This document shows, piece by piece, positions 8,632 to 18,825 of a stretch of DNA of 64,000 nucleotides (position 1 is its first letter; each line of letters opens with the position of its first letter). The stretch comes from an uncultured Hyphomicrobiales bacterium (GTDB taxonomy: Bacteria > Pseudomonadota > Alphaproteobacteria > Rhizobiales > Devosiaceae), in assembly GCA_903842455.1 (NCBI GenBank), contig CAIMLX010000256.1:18088-82087 (forward strand). Reading direction: 5' to 3'. The position numbers were made by a program, and so were the translations under genes. Under the pieces are notes generated by a model. It was not told where the DNA came from. It saw only the letters and a list, made by a program, of their open reading frames with translations, and made no database searches.

Positions 8632-11289
8632 TTAGGCGGGGGTCTCCGCCTTGGTCTTCTTGCTGGCGGCCTTTGGCTTCGCCGCGGTGGCTTTAGCCGT
8701 CGCGGCTTTCGCCTTGGTCGCAGGTTTCTTTGCCGTCGCGGTCTTCTTGGCCGCCGGCTTCTTGGCGGCCGCGGTCCGCGACGAGGTCTTCTTCGGCGTG
8801 GCGCCACCCTTGGCGACGATCATTTCTAGCGCCTGCTCGAGGGTGACGTCCTCCGGCTTCAACGTCTTGGGCAGCGTAGCGTTCACCTTGCCCTGATTCA
8901 CGTATGGCCCATAGCGGCCGGCGCGAACCGAGATCGGACCTGCCTCGTGTTCGAAGGTCTTGATGGCGGCTGGCGTCGCCCCACCGCGACCGAAGCGTCC
9001 GCCACCGGCAGCCTTCTGGGCGATCAGGTCGACGGCCCGGTTGAGGCCGACGGTGAACACCTCTTCCACATCGGGAAGGTTGGCATACTTGCCGTCGTGC
9101 AGGACGAACGGGCCGTAGCGGCCGAGGCCGGCGGTGATCGGCTTGCCCGACTCGGGGTGGAGGCCGACGTCGCGGGGCAGGGACAGCAGCTGCAGCGCCT
9201 TTTCGAGCGTCAGGCTGCCGGGCTCCCAGCCCTTGGGCAACGACGAGCGTTTCGGCTCATCTCCCTCGCCCAGTTGCACATATGGCCCGAAGCGGCCGGA
9301 CTTCAAGAGCACCTCGAGCCCGCTCTCGGGATCGGTGCCGAGCACACCGTCGCCGGCGCCTGGCTCCGCCGCGCCACCGGCGGCCGCATCGGAGAGCTGC
9401 AGCGTATAGCGGCACTCAGGGTAGTTCGAGCAGCCGATGAAGGCGCCAAACTTGCCCAGCTTCAGAGATAGCTGGCCCTCGCCGCAGTTCGGGCAGTGGC
9501 GGGGATCGGAGCCATCGGCCTTGGCCGGGAAGATATGATCCTTCAGAGACTCGTTGAGCGCGTCGAGCACTTCGGAGACGCGCAGGTCCTTGATGTCGTC
9601 GGTCTGCCGCGTGAAGTCGATCCAGAACTCGCGCAGCACGTCCTTCCAGTTGAGGGTGCCGGCGGAAATCTCGTCGAGCTTCTCCTCAAGGCCGGCGGTG
9701 AAGCCGTACTCCACCAGTTTGGCGAAGAAATTCTCGAGGAAGGCGGTGACGATGCGGCCGCGGTCCTCGGGGATGAGCGTGCGCTTTTCGAGACGCACAT
9801 AGTTCCGGTCCTGCAGGACGCTTACGGTGGCGGCATAGGTGGAGGGCCGGCCAATGCCGAGCTCTTCCATTTTCTTGATCAGGCTGGCTTCTGAATAGCG
9901 CGACGGCGGCTGGGTAAAGTGCTGCTCAATCAGCGCTTCCTCGAGCTTGGGCCGGTCGCCGACGTTCAGCGGCGGCAGTTCGCGGCTATCCTCGTCATCC
10001 TCGGCATCGTCGGTGCGATCTTCCTTCGCCTGCACGCCGTAGAGCGCCAAGAATCCGGGGAAGGTGACGACGGAGCCGATGGCGCGCAGAGCGATGTCGC
10101 GGGTGGTGGCGAAGACGGCGATGTCGGCCGTGGTGCGCTCGATTTCGGCCGACCGCATCTGGCTGGCGAGCGTGCGCTTCCAGATCAGCTCGTAGAGCCG
10201 GTGCTGGTCGGCATCGCCGCGCAGCGTATCGGGGTGGCGGAACATGTCGGTGGGCCGGATGGCCTCGTGGGCCTCCTGCGCATTTTTCGCCTTGGTCTGG
10301 TAGATGCGGGCCTTCTCGGGCACGTAGTCGGCGCCGAATTCCTTGACGATGGCGCGGCGCGCCTGGTCGATCGCCTCGGGCGCCATCTGCACGCCGTCGG
10401 TTCGCATGTAGGTGATGTTGCCGTCTTCGTAGAGCCGCTGCGCGATCTGCATGGTGCGGCTTGGCGAAAAGCCGAGGCGCGAGCTGGCATCCTGCTGCAG
10501 GGACGAGGTGGTGAAGGGAGCGTAGGGGTTGCGCCTCGTCGGCTTGCGGTCGACCGAACTGACGGAGAAGGTGCCGGAGGCGATAGCGGCGCGCAGGGCT
10601 TCGGCATCGGCGGCGTTGCCGACATCGAGGCGGTCGGTCTTCTTGCCATCGACGGAATAGAGCCGGGCCTCGAAGGACTTGCCCTTCTCGCTGAGGCGGG
10701 CGCCGATCGACCAGTATTCCTGCGCCTTGAACTTCTCGATCTCGCGCTCGCGGTCCGAGATGATGCGCAGCGTCACGGACTGCACGCGGCCAGCCGAGCG
10801 CGACCCTGGCAGCTTGCGCCACAGCACCGGGGAGAGGGTGAAGCCGACGAGGTAATCGAGGGCGCGGCGAGCGAGGTAGGCGTTGACCAGCGGCTCGTCG
10901 ATCTGCCGCGGGTGCTGCATCGCCTCGGTGATCGCCGCCTTGGTGATGGCGTTGAAGACGACGCGGCTGACCGGCTTGTCCTTGATCAGCTTCTTCTGCT
11001 GGAGGACATCGAGCACGTGCCAGGAAATGGCCTCGCCTTCGCGATCCGGGTCGGTGGCGAGGATCAGTTCGTCGGCGTTCTTGAGCGCGTTGCCGATGTC
11101 GGCGAGGCGCTTCTTGGACTGGGTGTCGACTTCCCAGATCATGGCGAAATCGTCGTCGGGAAGCACCGAGCCATCCTTGGCCGGCAGATCGCGGACGTGG
11201 CCAAAGCTCGCCAGGACCTCGTAGTCCTTGCCCAGGTAGGCGTTGATCGTCTTGGCCTTGGCCGGACTTTCGACGATGACGAGCTTCAT
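8632..11289 (-). CDS. topA: DNA topoisomerase I
   Basis: MKLVIVESPAKAKTINAYLG, ILATDPDREGEAISWH, C4 zinc motif CPNCGEGQL...CSNYPEC, Lys/Ala-rich tail. Confidence 0.97.
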   Translation of the reverse strand: MKLVIVESPAKAKTINAYLGKDYEVLASFGHVRDLPAKDGSVLPDDDFAMIWEVDTQSKKRLADIGNALKNADELILATDPDREGEAISWHVLDVLQQKKLIKDKPVSRVVFNAITKAAITEAMQHPRQIDEPLVNAYLARRALDYLVGFTLSPVLWRKLPGSRSAGRVQSVTLRIISDREREIEKFKAQEYWSIGARLSEKGKSFEARLYSVDGKKTDRLDVGNAADAEALRAAIASGTFSVSSVDRKPTRRNPYAPFTTSSLQQDASSRLGFSPSRTMQIAQRLYEDGNITYMRTDGVQMAPEAIDQARRAIVKEFGADYVPEKARIYQTKAKNAQEAHEAIRPTDMFRHPDTLRGDADQHRLYELIWKRTLASQMRSAEIERTTADIAVFATTRDIALRAIGSVVTFPGFLALYGVQAKEDRTDDAEDDEDSRELPPLNVGDRPKLEEALIEQHFTQPPSRYSEASLIKKMEELGIGRPSTYAATVSVLQDRNYVRLEKRTLIPEDRGRIVTAFLENFFAKLVEYGFTAGLEEKLDEISAGTLNWKDVLREFWIDFTRQTDDIKDLRVSEVLDALNESLKDHIFPAKADGSDPRHCPNCGEGQLSLKLGKFGAFIGCSNYPECRYTLQLSDAAAGGAAEPGAGDGVLGTDPESGLEVLLKSGRFGPYVQLGEGDEPKRSSLPKGWEPGSLTLEKALQLLSLPRDVGLHPESGKPITAGLGRYGPFVLHDGKYANLPDVEEVFTVGLNRAVDLIAQKAAGGGRFGRGGATPAAIKTFEHEAGPISVRAGRYGPYVNQGKVNATLPKTLKPEDVTLEQALEMIVAKGGATPKKTSSRTAAAKKPAAKKTATAKKPATKAKAATAKATAAKPKAASKKTKAETPA

Positions 11290-11457
11290 GGGGACAGGAC
11301 TTTCGGGGGAGTGGCTTTCGAACGGGGCGCAACATGGTGAAGCGGTCTGGGGCTGTCAACCGGCCGAAAACGGCGATCCCGCCATTCCCCCTATGGGGGA
11401 AGAATATTCACGCTCCCGTGGCATCATGCGGCCATCTGGATATGGACCCCCAGGCGC

Positions 11458-12828
11458 ATGCGCTACCTCAAGGCCGGCATCATCTTCCTGCTGACGCTGC
11501 TCGCGTTCGCCGGCTACACCCCGCAGGACGTTTACAACCCCCAGCAGGTCACCCGGCTCGCCCTCACGCTGGCCATGACGGAGGGGAAGCTCGACATCGA
11601 TGACTACGCCGCCCTGACGGTGGACCTCGCCGAACACGAGGGGCACTTCTACGCCGACAAGCCGCCGGGACTGTCGCTGCTGGCCGTGCCGGCTGTGGCG
11701 CCGACCCGAACCCTGCTCGGCGCGCCGACGGGCGTGCTGGACCGGGAGCAGTTCCCGATCGCCATGATCGCGGCGGTGCTCTCGACCGTCGGCCTGCTGG
11801 CGGCGCTCGCCACCTCGGCGCTCTATCTGGTGTGCCGGAGGCTGGGTGTCCCGGATGCGGCAGCACTGTTCGCGACGGCCGGACTGGCGCTGGGCACGCC
11901 GTTCTTCGGCTGGTCGACGGCGTTCTTTGCCCATGCCGCCACGGGCAGCCTGCTGCTGCTGGGCCTGGCGCTGACGATCTGGTCGCGGGGGCGGGCAGAT
12001 GGCTGGATCCCGCCGGTGCTGGGCGTTCTGCTCGGCTACACCCTGACGATGGACCTGGTGGCGGCCCCCGCCGTGGCGGTGATCGGACTTTACTACGTGT
12101 TCGGCGAACGGGAGCGGCTGCCGGCGCGGCTGGTGGGTGCCGGTTTCGGCGGGGTGGCAGAGCTGCTGCCGCTGCTGGTCTACAACCAGTTGGTCTTCGG
12201 CTCGCCGATCACCCTTGGCTACTCGCAGGTGGTCGGGTTCGAGGGGATGAAGCAGGGTCTGTTCGGCCTCACGCTCCCCGATCTGGTGGTCATGGGCGAA
12301 GTGCTGTTCGGCCTGCATCGCGGGCTGCTGCCGCTGGCGCCGGTGCTGCTGCTGCTGCCGTTCGGCTGGTGGCGGATGTGGCAGCGGCCGGACCTCCGCC
12401 CGGTTACTCTGGTGACGATCGGCGTTGCGCTCAGCTTCCTGCTGGTCAACGCCAGCTATTTCTACTGGGACGGCGGGTCGTCGACCGGGCCTCGCCACCT
12501 GATCGGCATGCTGCCGGTGCTCGGGCTGGTGTTGGCGTTCGGCTGGCCGAGCAGCCGGGAGGGCAGGGCGGGGGCGCTGGCGGTGCTCGGGGCAAGCGTC
12601 CTGATCTCGGCGGCCTGCGCCAGCACCTACATGTTCGCCGACGTCCGGTTTCCGGCTCCGCTGCTCGATCCGATCCTGCAGGTGATCGTCCACGAGGGGG
12701 CATGGGTGAGGATGCTCAATGTCATCGTCCCGTGCGCCGGCTTCCTGCTGCTTGTGACACTGAGGGAGCGGCCGTCAGGGGCGCAGCGCGACGAGTTGCC
12801 CGCTCGACCACTCGATCCGGCCCTCTAG
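11458..12828 (+). CDS. Polytopic membrane protein, glycosyltransferase-like (unassigned)
   Basis: 456 aa with about 10 hydrophobic segments; 3' end overlaps dprA convergently. Confidence 0.7.
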   Translation: MRYLKAGIIFLLTLLAFAGYTPQDVYNPQQVTRLALTLAMTEGKLDIDDYAALTVDLAEHEGHFYADKPPGLSLLAVPAVAPTRTLLGAPTGVLDREQFPIAMIAAVLSTVGLLAALATSALYLVCRRLGVPDAAALFATAGLALGTPFFGWSTAFFAHAATGSLLLLGLALTIWSRGRADGWIPPVLGVLLGYTLTMDLVAAPAVAVIGLYYVFGERERLPARLVGAGFGGVAELLPLLVYNQLVFGSPITLGYSQVVGFEGMKQGLFGLTLPDLVVMGEVLFGLHRGLLPLAPVLLLLPFGWWRMWQRPDLRPVTLVTIGVALSFLLVNASYFYWDGGSSTGPRHLIGMLPVLGLVLAFGWPSSREGRAGALAVLGASVLISAACASTYMFADVRFPAPLLDPILQVIVHEGAWVRMLNVIVPCAGFLLLVTLRERPSGAQRDELPARPLDPAL

Positions 12829-13893
12829 GTCGAGTTCCAGCAGCAGTGTCTGGACCCGGCCGGTGGCGATGCCGGTCGACTTGATGACGTCGTCGACCGG
12901 TACCGGCGTGACGCTGAGCGACTCGATGAGAACGGCACGCTCGTTTTCGGACGGCGGCGCCATCTCGAAGAAATCGGTCTCGGGCAGCCAGTCGGGTTCC
13001 AGCAGGCTGGTTCGCGACGGGTCGGCCTCGCGCAGCACATCGATGATGTCCTGGGCGTTGGTTATAAGGTGGGCGCCCTGCTGGATGAGGGCATTGCCGC
13101 CTTCGGCGCGCGGATCGAGCGGCGAGCCGGGGACGGCGAACACCTCGCGGTTCTGCTCGAGCGCCAGGCGCGCCGTGATCAGCGAGCCCGAGCGCTTGGC
13201 AGCCTCGACGACCACCGTTCCGAGCGTGAGACCGGAAACCAGCCGGTTGCGGCGCGGGAAATCGCGGGCCCGGGGTTCCCACCCCAACGGCATTTCGGTG
13301 AGGAGCGCGCCGCCGTTCTCGAGGATTTCCCTCGCGAGCGGGAGGTTCTCGGCGGGATAGATCTGGTCGATGCCGCCGGCGAGGACCGCGACGGTGCCGG
13401 TTTGCAGCGATGCTGCGTGCGCGGCTGCATCGATGCCCCGGGCGAGGCCGGAGACGATCGTATAGCGGGCATGGCCAAGATCGTTCGCCAGCATCCGGGC
13501 AAACTTGTGCCCGGCGGTCGATGCATTTCGCGCACCGACGATGGCGACGTTGTGCTGCCAATCGACACGCTGCCCACCAGCGATGGCGACGAGGGGCGGC
13601 GCGCCGGAAATGTACTTGAGGAGGGCGGGGTAGTCGGATTCGCCGGAGGCGACGAGGCGGGCGCCATAGCGCTCGAGGCCGGCAATCTCGTCCTCGGCTT
13701 CGGCAACACTGGGGATGCGGACGTGGGTGCCGGCGCGCTGCAGCAACTGGGGCAGGGCGACGAGAGCGGCCTCGGCCGAGCCCTCACGGTTGATTAGCTG
13801 GCGAAAAGTCTGCGGGCCGACATTATCGGTGCGGATCAGCCGGAGCCAGGCGATGCGTTGCGACGGCGTCAGCAGGATGGCGCCGTCGGGCAT
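12775..13893 (-). CDS. dprA: DNA processing protein DprA
   Basis: VAIVGARNASTAGHKFARMLANDLG, SGLARGIDAAAHAASLQTGTVAVLAGGID. Confidence 0.95.
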   Translation of the reverse strand: MPDGAILLTPSQRIAWLRLIRTDNVGPQTFRQLINREGSAEAALVALPQLLQRAGTHVRIPSVAEAEDEIAGLERYGARLVASGESDYPALLKYISGAPPLVAIAGGQRVDWQHNVAIVGARNASTAGHKFARMLANDLGHARYTIVSGLARGIDAAAHAASLQTGTVAVLAGGIDQIYPAENLPLAREILENGGALLTEMPLGWEPRARDFPRRNRLVSGLTLGTVVVEAAKRSGSLITARLALEQNREVFAVPGSPLDPRAEGGNALIQQGAHLITNAQDIIDVLREADPSRTSLLEPDWLPETDFFEMAPPSENERAVLIESLSVTPVPVDDVIKSTGIATGRVQTLLLELDLEGRIEWSSGQLVALRP

Positions 13894-13896
13894 CGA

Positions 13897-14550
13897 TCAG
13901 CCGGCCTTCTTCTCTGAGCCGATCTTCGGCTCCGTGCCGTCCATCAGCCGGCGGATATTCGGCCAGTGCTTGAAGTAGATGACGAAACTGATGAGCGCGC
14001 AGGCTGCGGCAAAGGCGAAGGCAGCGGACTCGCTGGACGGCCCGCCGGCAGCAAAGCCGCTCAGTCCGAAGGCAAAGACCGGCGCGGTCGCCGCGGCAGT
14101 GAGCGCCGCGAGCGACGAGAACTTGCGAGTGACGGCAATCAACAGCCAGACGCCGCAGAAGACCAGGCCGACGACCCAGCTCCAGGCCAGCAGCACGCCG
14201 ATATAGGTGGCGACGCCCTTGCCGCCCTTGAAGCCGAGCCAGACCGGAAAGACGTGGCCGAAGAACGCCCCGACGCCTGCGCCGTAGACGATGAAGTCGG
14301 CAGCGGCCGCCGAATCCGCCCCGGCAGTAAGGAACTGTCGCGCGATCAGCACGGCGACGAAGCCCTTGCCGGCATCGAGGAGAAGCGTGGCGGCGGCCAT
14401 CCAGCGATTGCCGGTACGCAGCACGTTGGTGGCGCCGATATTGCCCGAACCAATCGAGCGAATGTCGATGCCGACGGAGCGCGTGAGCAACAGGCCAAAG
14501 GGGATGGAGCCGAGAAAGTACCCCAGCACGGTGGCAATAAGGAAATTCAT
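13897..14550 (-). CDS. plsY: Glycerol-3-phosphate acyltransferase PlsY
   Basis: YFLGSIPFGLLLTRSVGIDIRSIGSGNIGATNVLR...DAGKGFVAV...GFKGGKGVATYIG. Confidence 0.96.
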   Translation of the reverse strand: MNFLIATVLGYFLGSIPFGLLLTRSVGIDIRSIGSGNIGATNVLRTGNRWMAAATLLLDAGKGFVAVLIARQFLTAGADSAAAADFIVYGAGVGAFFGHVFPVWLGFKGGKGVATYIGVLLAWSWVVGLVFCGVWLLIAVTRKFSSLAALTAAATAPVFAFGLSGFAAGGPSSESAAFAFAAACALISFVIYFKHWPNIRRLMDGTEPKIGSEKKAG

Positions 14551-15860
14551 GGTGCGGCGCCCTCCCGGGTCGCAGAATGGCTGAAGACCGGGCGGCCCGC
14601 AACGTAGGTGTGCATGACGGCGCCCTGCATGCGTGCGCCTTCGAAGACGGTATTGCGTGAGCGCGAGCGGAAGCTGCTCTCGGTGACCACCCAGGGATAA
14701 TCCGGGTCAAACACGATCAGGTCAGCCGGAGCGCCAACGGCGAGACGGCCGGAGTGAAGTCCGAGGATTTCGGCCGGGCGGCTGGTCATGGCCCGCAGGA
14801 TGGTGAGGAGCGGGACGTCGCCCGAGTGGACGAGCCTGAGCGCCGCGGCGAGCAGCGTTTCAAGGCCGATTGCGCCATCGGAGGCCTCGGCGAAAGGCTG
14901 GCGCTTAACCTCGGAATCCTGCGGGTCGTGCGCCGAGTGGATGGTATCGATGGCGCCGGAGTTGAGCCCGTCGATCACCGCGCGCCGATCGTCCTCGGCG
15001 CGGAGCGGCGGCGACAGCCTGAAGAAGGTGCGGTAGGGCGCCACGTCGTTCTCGTTGAGCGACAGGTTGTTGATCGAAACGCCGGCCGAGATCCGGTCGG
15101 AGCGGCGTCGGGCCGCCGCCATCAGTTCGATGGCGGCGCCGGTCGAAATTTGCGCAGCGTGGTAGCGGACATCGGTCAGTGCCGCGAGCTGCAGGTCGCG
15201 GGCGAGCGGGATGGTTTCGGCTTCGACCGGGATGCCCTTGAGGCCGGAGACAGAGGCGAGCAGCCCCTCGTTCATCACGCCATCGCCGATCAGCGAGCGC
15301 TCGGCCGGCTGGTGAATGACCGGCATGTCGAAGTTGCGGGCGTAGCTGAAGGCGGCGCGCAGCAGGCCGGCCGACTGGATGGAGGCCCGGCCGTCGGTCA
15401 GGGCGACAGCGCCCGCCTCCTGCAGCAGGCCGTACTCGGTGATTTCCTCGCCACGGAGGCCACGCGTCAGGGCGGCGGCGGGGAGGATATTGACGCTGGC
15501 CTTGGCTTCGGCCCGGCGCAGGATGAAATCGACCAGCGCGCCATCGTCGATCACCGGGGTGGTGTCGGGCATCAGCACGAAGCTGGTGACGCCGCCCGCC
15601 GCAGCGGCGTCGGCGGCCGAGGCGAGGGTTTCGCGATATTCGTGGCCCGGCTCGCCGGTGAAGACGCGCATGTCGATGAGTCCGGGGGCCACGACCAGCC
15701 CGCGGGCATCGATCCTGGTGGCGCCGTCGGGTACGCCTTGCGGTGCTCCCTCCGCGATTCCGGCGATCCGGCCGTTCTCGACCAGCACGGCGCCGGGAGC
15801 GTCGCGGCCCGTCGCCGGGTCGATGACGCGGGCATTGGCGATGACGATGGGTGCGGTCAT
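14547..15860 (-). CDS. Dihydroorotase-like protein, probably inactive (PyrC'/PyrX)
   Basis: Amidohydrolase fold; [14 protein letters not shown] in place of the metal-binding DxHxH; overlaps pyrB by 4 nt. Confidence 0.88.
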   Translation of the reverse strand: MTAPIVIANARVIDPATGRDAPGAVLVENGRIAGIAEGAPQGVPDGATRIDARGLVVAPGLIDMRVFTGEPGHEYRETLASAADAAAAGGVTSFVLMPDTTPVIDDGALVDFILRRAEAKASVNILPAAALTRGLRGEEITEYGLLQEAGAVALTDGRASIQSAGLLRAAFSYARNFDMPVIHQPAERSLIGDGVMNEGLLASVSGLKGIPVEAETIPLARDLQLAALTDVRYHAAQISTGAAIELMAAARRRSDRISAGVSINNLSLNENDVAPYRTFFRLSPPLRAEDDRRAVIDGLNSGAIDTIHSAHDPQDSEVKRQPFAEASDGAIGLETLLAAALRLVHSGDVPLLTILRAMTSRPAEILGLHSGRLAVGAPADLIVFDPDYPWVVTESSFRSRSRNTVFEGARMQGAVMHTYVAGRPVFSHSATREGAAP

Positions 15861-16840
15861 TGCGCCACCTCGCGGTCGGCAAGGAGGAGGTCGAGCACGG
15901 CCATGCGGACGGCGACGCCCATCTCCACCTGCTCGGTGATGACCGAGCGCGGCCCGTCGGCGATGGCGGGATCGATCTCGACGCCGCGGTTCATCGGGCC
16001 AGGGTGCATGACGATGGCGTCGGGCTTGGCGTAGCCCAGCTTCTCCTCGTCGAGGCCGTAGAAGCGGTAGTATTCTCGCACCGAAGGGATCATCCTGCCG
16101 CTGGCCCGCTCGTGCTGCAGGCGGAGCATCATGACCACATCGGCGCCTGCCAGCCCCTCGCGCATGTCGGTGAACACTTCGGTGGCCAGCGCCTCGACGC
16201 CGCGGGGCAGCAGCGTGCGCGGCGCGACGACGCGGGTGCGAACATTCATGGCGCCGAGCAGCAGCAGGTTCGAACGGGCGACGCGGGAATTGGCGATGTC
16301 GCCGCAGATGGCGACGGTGAGGCCGGCCAGGTCGCCCTTGTGCTGGCGGATGGTGAGGGCATCAAGCAGCGCCTGGGTGGGGTGCTCATGCGCCCCGTCG
16401 CCGGCATTGATCACCGAGCAGCCGACCTTCTGGCTGAGGAGTTCAACCGCACCGGAAGAGCCGTGCCGGACGATGATGACGTCGGGCTGCATGGCGTTGA
16501 GGGTCGCGGCAGTATCGATCAGCGTCTCGCCCTTGCTCACCGACGAGGTCCGGACCGACATGTTGGTGACCTGGGCGCCCAGCCGCTTGCCGGCGATCTC
16601 GAAGCTCGACTGGGTGCGGGTGGACGGCTCGAAGAACAGGTTGATCTGCGTCTTGCCCGACAGCGTCGGCAACGTTTTGCGCGGCTGGCGCGAGACCGGG
16701 ATCATCGCCGCGGCGCGATCCAGCAGCTCGACGATTTCGTACTGGTTGAGCTGGCTGATGCCGAGCAGGTGCCGATGACGGAACGGCACGCGGAAGGCGC
16801 CAGCGGCGCCGGGGGACGATGCGGGCGAAGTCAGTGCCAT
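15857..16840 (-). CDS. pyrB: Aspartate carbamoyltransferase catalytic subunit
   Basis: [49 protein letters not shown]. Confidence 0.97.
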   Translation of the reverse strand: MALTSPASSPGAAGAFRVPFRHRHLLGISQLNQYEIVELLDRAAAMIPVSRQPRKTLPTLSGKTQINLFFEPSTRTQSSFEIAGKRLGAQVTNMSVRTSSVSKGETLIDTAATLNAMQPDVIIVRHGSSGAVELLSQKVGCSVINAGDGAHEHPTQALLDALTIRQHKGDLAGLTVAICGDIANSRVARSNLLLLGAMNVRTRVVAPRTLLPRGVEALATEVFTDMREGLAGADVVMMLRLQHERASGRMIPSVREYYRFYGLDEEKLGYAKPDAIVMHPGPMNRGVEIDPAIADGPRSVITEQVEMGVAVRMAVLDLLLADREVAQ

Positions 16841-16930
16841 GCGCTCGGGTCCTTCAGGTTCGGCGGGGTCTAGCGCAGGGCAGGCGACGATGTACAGCCT
16901 GTCCGTGGATTTTCCACTCTGGTCGTGGGT

Positions 16931-17386
16931 CTACAGCGTGCCCCGGCGGAGACGCTCGAGTGCGCCTTGCAGGATGTAGCTGGCCGCCAGCTTGTCCACC
17001 ACCTCGGCGCGCTTGTTCCGGCGGACATCGGCCTCGAGCAGGGTGCGGGTGACCGCGGCGGTGGAGAGCCGCTCGTCCCAGAAGGCGATCGGCAGGTCGG
17101 TCTTCTGCGCCAGGTTGCGGGCGAAGGCGCGGGTGGACTGGACGCGCGGACCCTCCGACCCATCCATGTTCAGCGGCAGCCCGAGCACGAGGCCGACAGC
17201 GTTGTTCTCCTTGATCAGCTCCAGCAGGCGATTGGCATCCTCGGTGAACTTGGTGCGCTTGATGGTTTCGAGCGGTGTGGCCGAGTAGCGCATGCCGTCG
17301 GAGATCGCGACGCCGATGGTTTTCGTGCCGAGGTCGAGACCGAGGAGTTTGCCGGTGGGGGGGAGGGCGACGAGAGTGTCGGACAT
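16931..17386 (-). CDS. ruvX: Holliday junction resolvase-like RuvX/YqgF
   Basis: [31 protein letters not shown]...[13 protein letters not shown] at 17386 more likely than the 17404 start in the track. Confidence 0.92.
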   Translation of the reverse strand: MSDTLVALPPTGKLLGLDLGTKTIGVAISDGMRYSATPLETIKRTKFTEDANRLLELIKENNAVGLVLGLPLNMDGSEGPRVQSTRAFARNLAQKTDLPIAFWDERLSTAAVTRTLLEADVRRNKRAEVVDKLAASYILQGALERLRRGTL

Positions 17387-17390
17387 TGTA

Positions 17391-17430
17391 TCAATCAGTC
17401 TCAATCACTATGATTGGTTTCAATTGGAGA
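17391..17430. promoter_or_regulatory. Candidate operator array for the downstream RHH antitoxin
   Basis: tcaatcagtc|tcaatcacta|tgattggttt|caattggaga: two TCAATCA direct repeats 10 bp apart, then an inverted copy CAATCA-cta-TGATTG at 17402-17416. Confidence 0.45.
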
Positions 17431-17438
17431 CGTTTGCC

Positions 17439-17711
17439 ATGAGCACCCGAGTCCTTACTGCACATATCCCCGAAGAGCTCGCCGAGAAAGTGGATGGCTA
17501 CGCCAAGAGCATGGATCGCTCGCGGGCATGGATCGTCAAGCAGGCGCTGTCGAACTGGGTGTACCGGGAAGAGGAGAGGATTCGGCTCTCGCTGGAGGCG
17601 CTCGAGGAAGCTGATCGCATTGGTACAATTTCCCACGAGGATATGGTGGCCTGGGCAAACAGCCTTGGTACGGACGACGAGTTGCCTCCCCCGAAGCCGC
17701 GCAGGCCATGA
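17439..17711 (+). CDS. CopG/RHH-type antitoxin
   Basis: MSTRVLTAHIPEELAEKVDGYAKSMDRSRAWIVKQALSNWVYREEER; stop overlaps the toxin ATG. Confidence 0.85.
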   Translation: MSTRVLTAHIPEELAEKVDGYAKSMDRSRAWIVKQALSNWVYREEERIRLSLEALEEADRIGTISHEDMVAWANSLGTDDELPPPKPRRP

Positions 17712-17976
17712 TGGTCCGCTGGACCCTGCAAGCGAGACTCGATCTTGCTCGGTTCGAAGAGTTCCTGCGCCCCCAGAGCGCCCGTGCGGCGGCCCGAGTC
17801 GTCTCATTGCCGCTCCGCAGCAACTCGTGGAACATCCACGAATGGGCGAGCGTCTCGAAAATTCGAACAATGTCGAACTGCGGCGGTTTCTCGTCGACGA
17901 CTACGAACTTCAATACGAAGTGCTGCCGGACGAGATCCGTATCGCCCGTGTCTTTCACATGCGTGAGGAACGATGA
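17708..17976 (+). pseudogene. ParE/RelE-type toxin with disrupted frame
   Basis: MMVRWTLQARLDLARFEEFLRPQSARAAARVV in one frame, IAAPQQLVEHPRMGERLENSNNVELRRFLVDDYELQYEVLPDEIRIARVFHMREER in another; shift near 17802-17804 fits loss of one C. Confidence 0.8.
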
Positions 17977-18488
17977 AACTCACCTGGTTTGCCTGCTCCA
18001 CCATCCGCATTCATATCGGGGGCAGGATATTGGTTGCCGATCCGGCGGGGATAAGTGGGGTGGATGCGGGGGAGCTGGTCTCGGGCGCGGACGCTACCTT
18101 CTTTATCGATGAGGCGGGGGAGGCCGTCGATCCGGCGCTGTGGCAGCCGCGACGGGCGGCGGCGATGATCGATTCCGAGGCGGTACCCGAGGTGCTGGTG
18201 CATGGGATCGCCGGGGGCGCGCTCGTTGCCGCGGCGGGGGAGCCGCCATTGGTGCTGCTGAAGGCGCCGATGGGACGGGCGGGCCGATGGGCTCGGGATG
18301 CCATGGTCGTCGTGTTCGGAGATGCAGCGGATGCGCTGGCCGCGCAGGTGCTCGAGGATATCGGCCCGTATCTGATCGCGATTGCGGCCGGGGATGCCGT
18401 GATCGAGCGGGCGGTTGCGGCGTTGCGCGACAAGGTTGGCGAGACCTTGCTGGTGGCGCTGGAGCCGGGGATGGCGCTCGAAGTCTGA
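17973..18488 (+). CDS. Degenerate metallo-beta-lactamase-fold-like hypothetical protein
   Basis: N-terminus MKLTWFACSTIRIHIGGRILVADP resembles UlaG-like MBL proteins but no HxHxDH follows. Confidence 0.5.
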   Translation: MKLTWFACSTIRIHIGGRILVADPAGISGVDAGELVSGADATFFIDEAGEAVDPALWQPRRAAAMIDSEAVPEVLVHGIAGGALVAAAGEPPLVLLKAPMGRAGRWARDAMVVVFGDAADALAAQVLEDIGPYLIAIAAGDAVIERAVAALRDKVGETLLVALEPGMALEV

Positions 18489-18532
18489 GATTGCTAGAAC
18501 GCGCTGAGCAATTGCCTGTTTCGGAGTGATCC

Positions 18533-18820
18533 ATGTCTGTCGACGCCGCCACCGTGACGCGTATTGGGCGCCTCGCCCGCATCCGCATCGAGGAGGGCGA
18601 GGTGGCCAAGTACCAGGATGAGCTCAACGCCATCCTAGGCTTCGTGGCGCAACTCGACGAGGTGGACGTGGCCGGCGTCGAGCCGATGACGTCGGTGACG
18701 CCGATGGTGCTGCGCCGCCGCGAGGACAAGGTGACCGATGGCGGCTATCCCGAGAAGATCGTCGCCAACGCGCCGCTGACCGAGGATAACTTCTTCATGG
18801 TCCCGAAGGTCGTGGAGTAA
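18533..18820 (+). CDS. gatC: Asp/Glu-tRNA(Asn/Gln) amidotransferase subunit C
   Basis: [56 protein letters not shown]. Confidence 0.96.
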   Translation: MSVDAATVTRIGRLARIRIEEGEVAKYQDELNAILGFVAQLDEVDVAGVEPMTSVTPMVLRRREDKVTDGGYPEKIVANAPLTEDNFFMVPKVVE

Positions 18821-18825
18821 GGGCC

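Noticed and set aside
14754-16034. 426-aa + strand ORF across pyrC'/pyrB
   Set aside because: Antisense shadow of two recognised genes.
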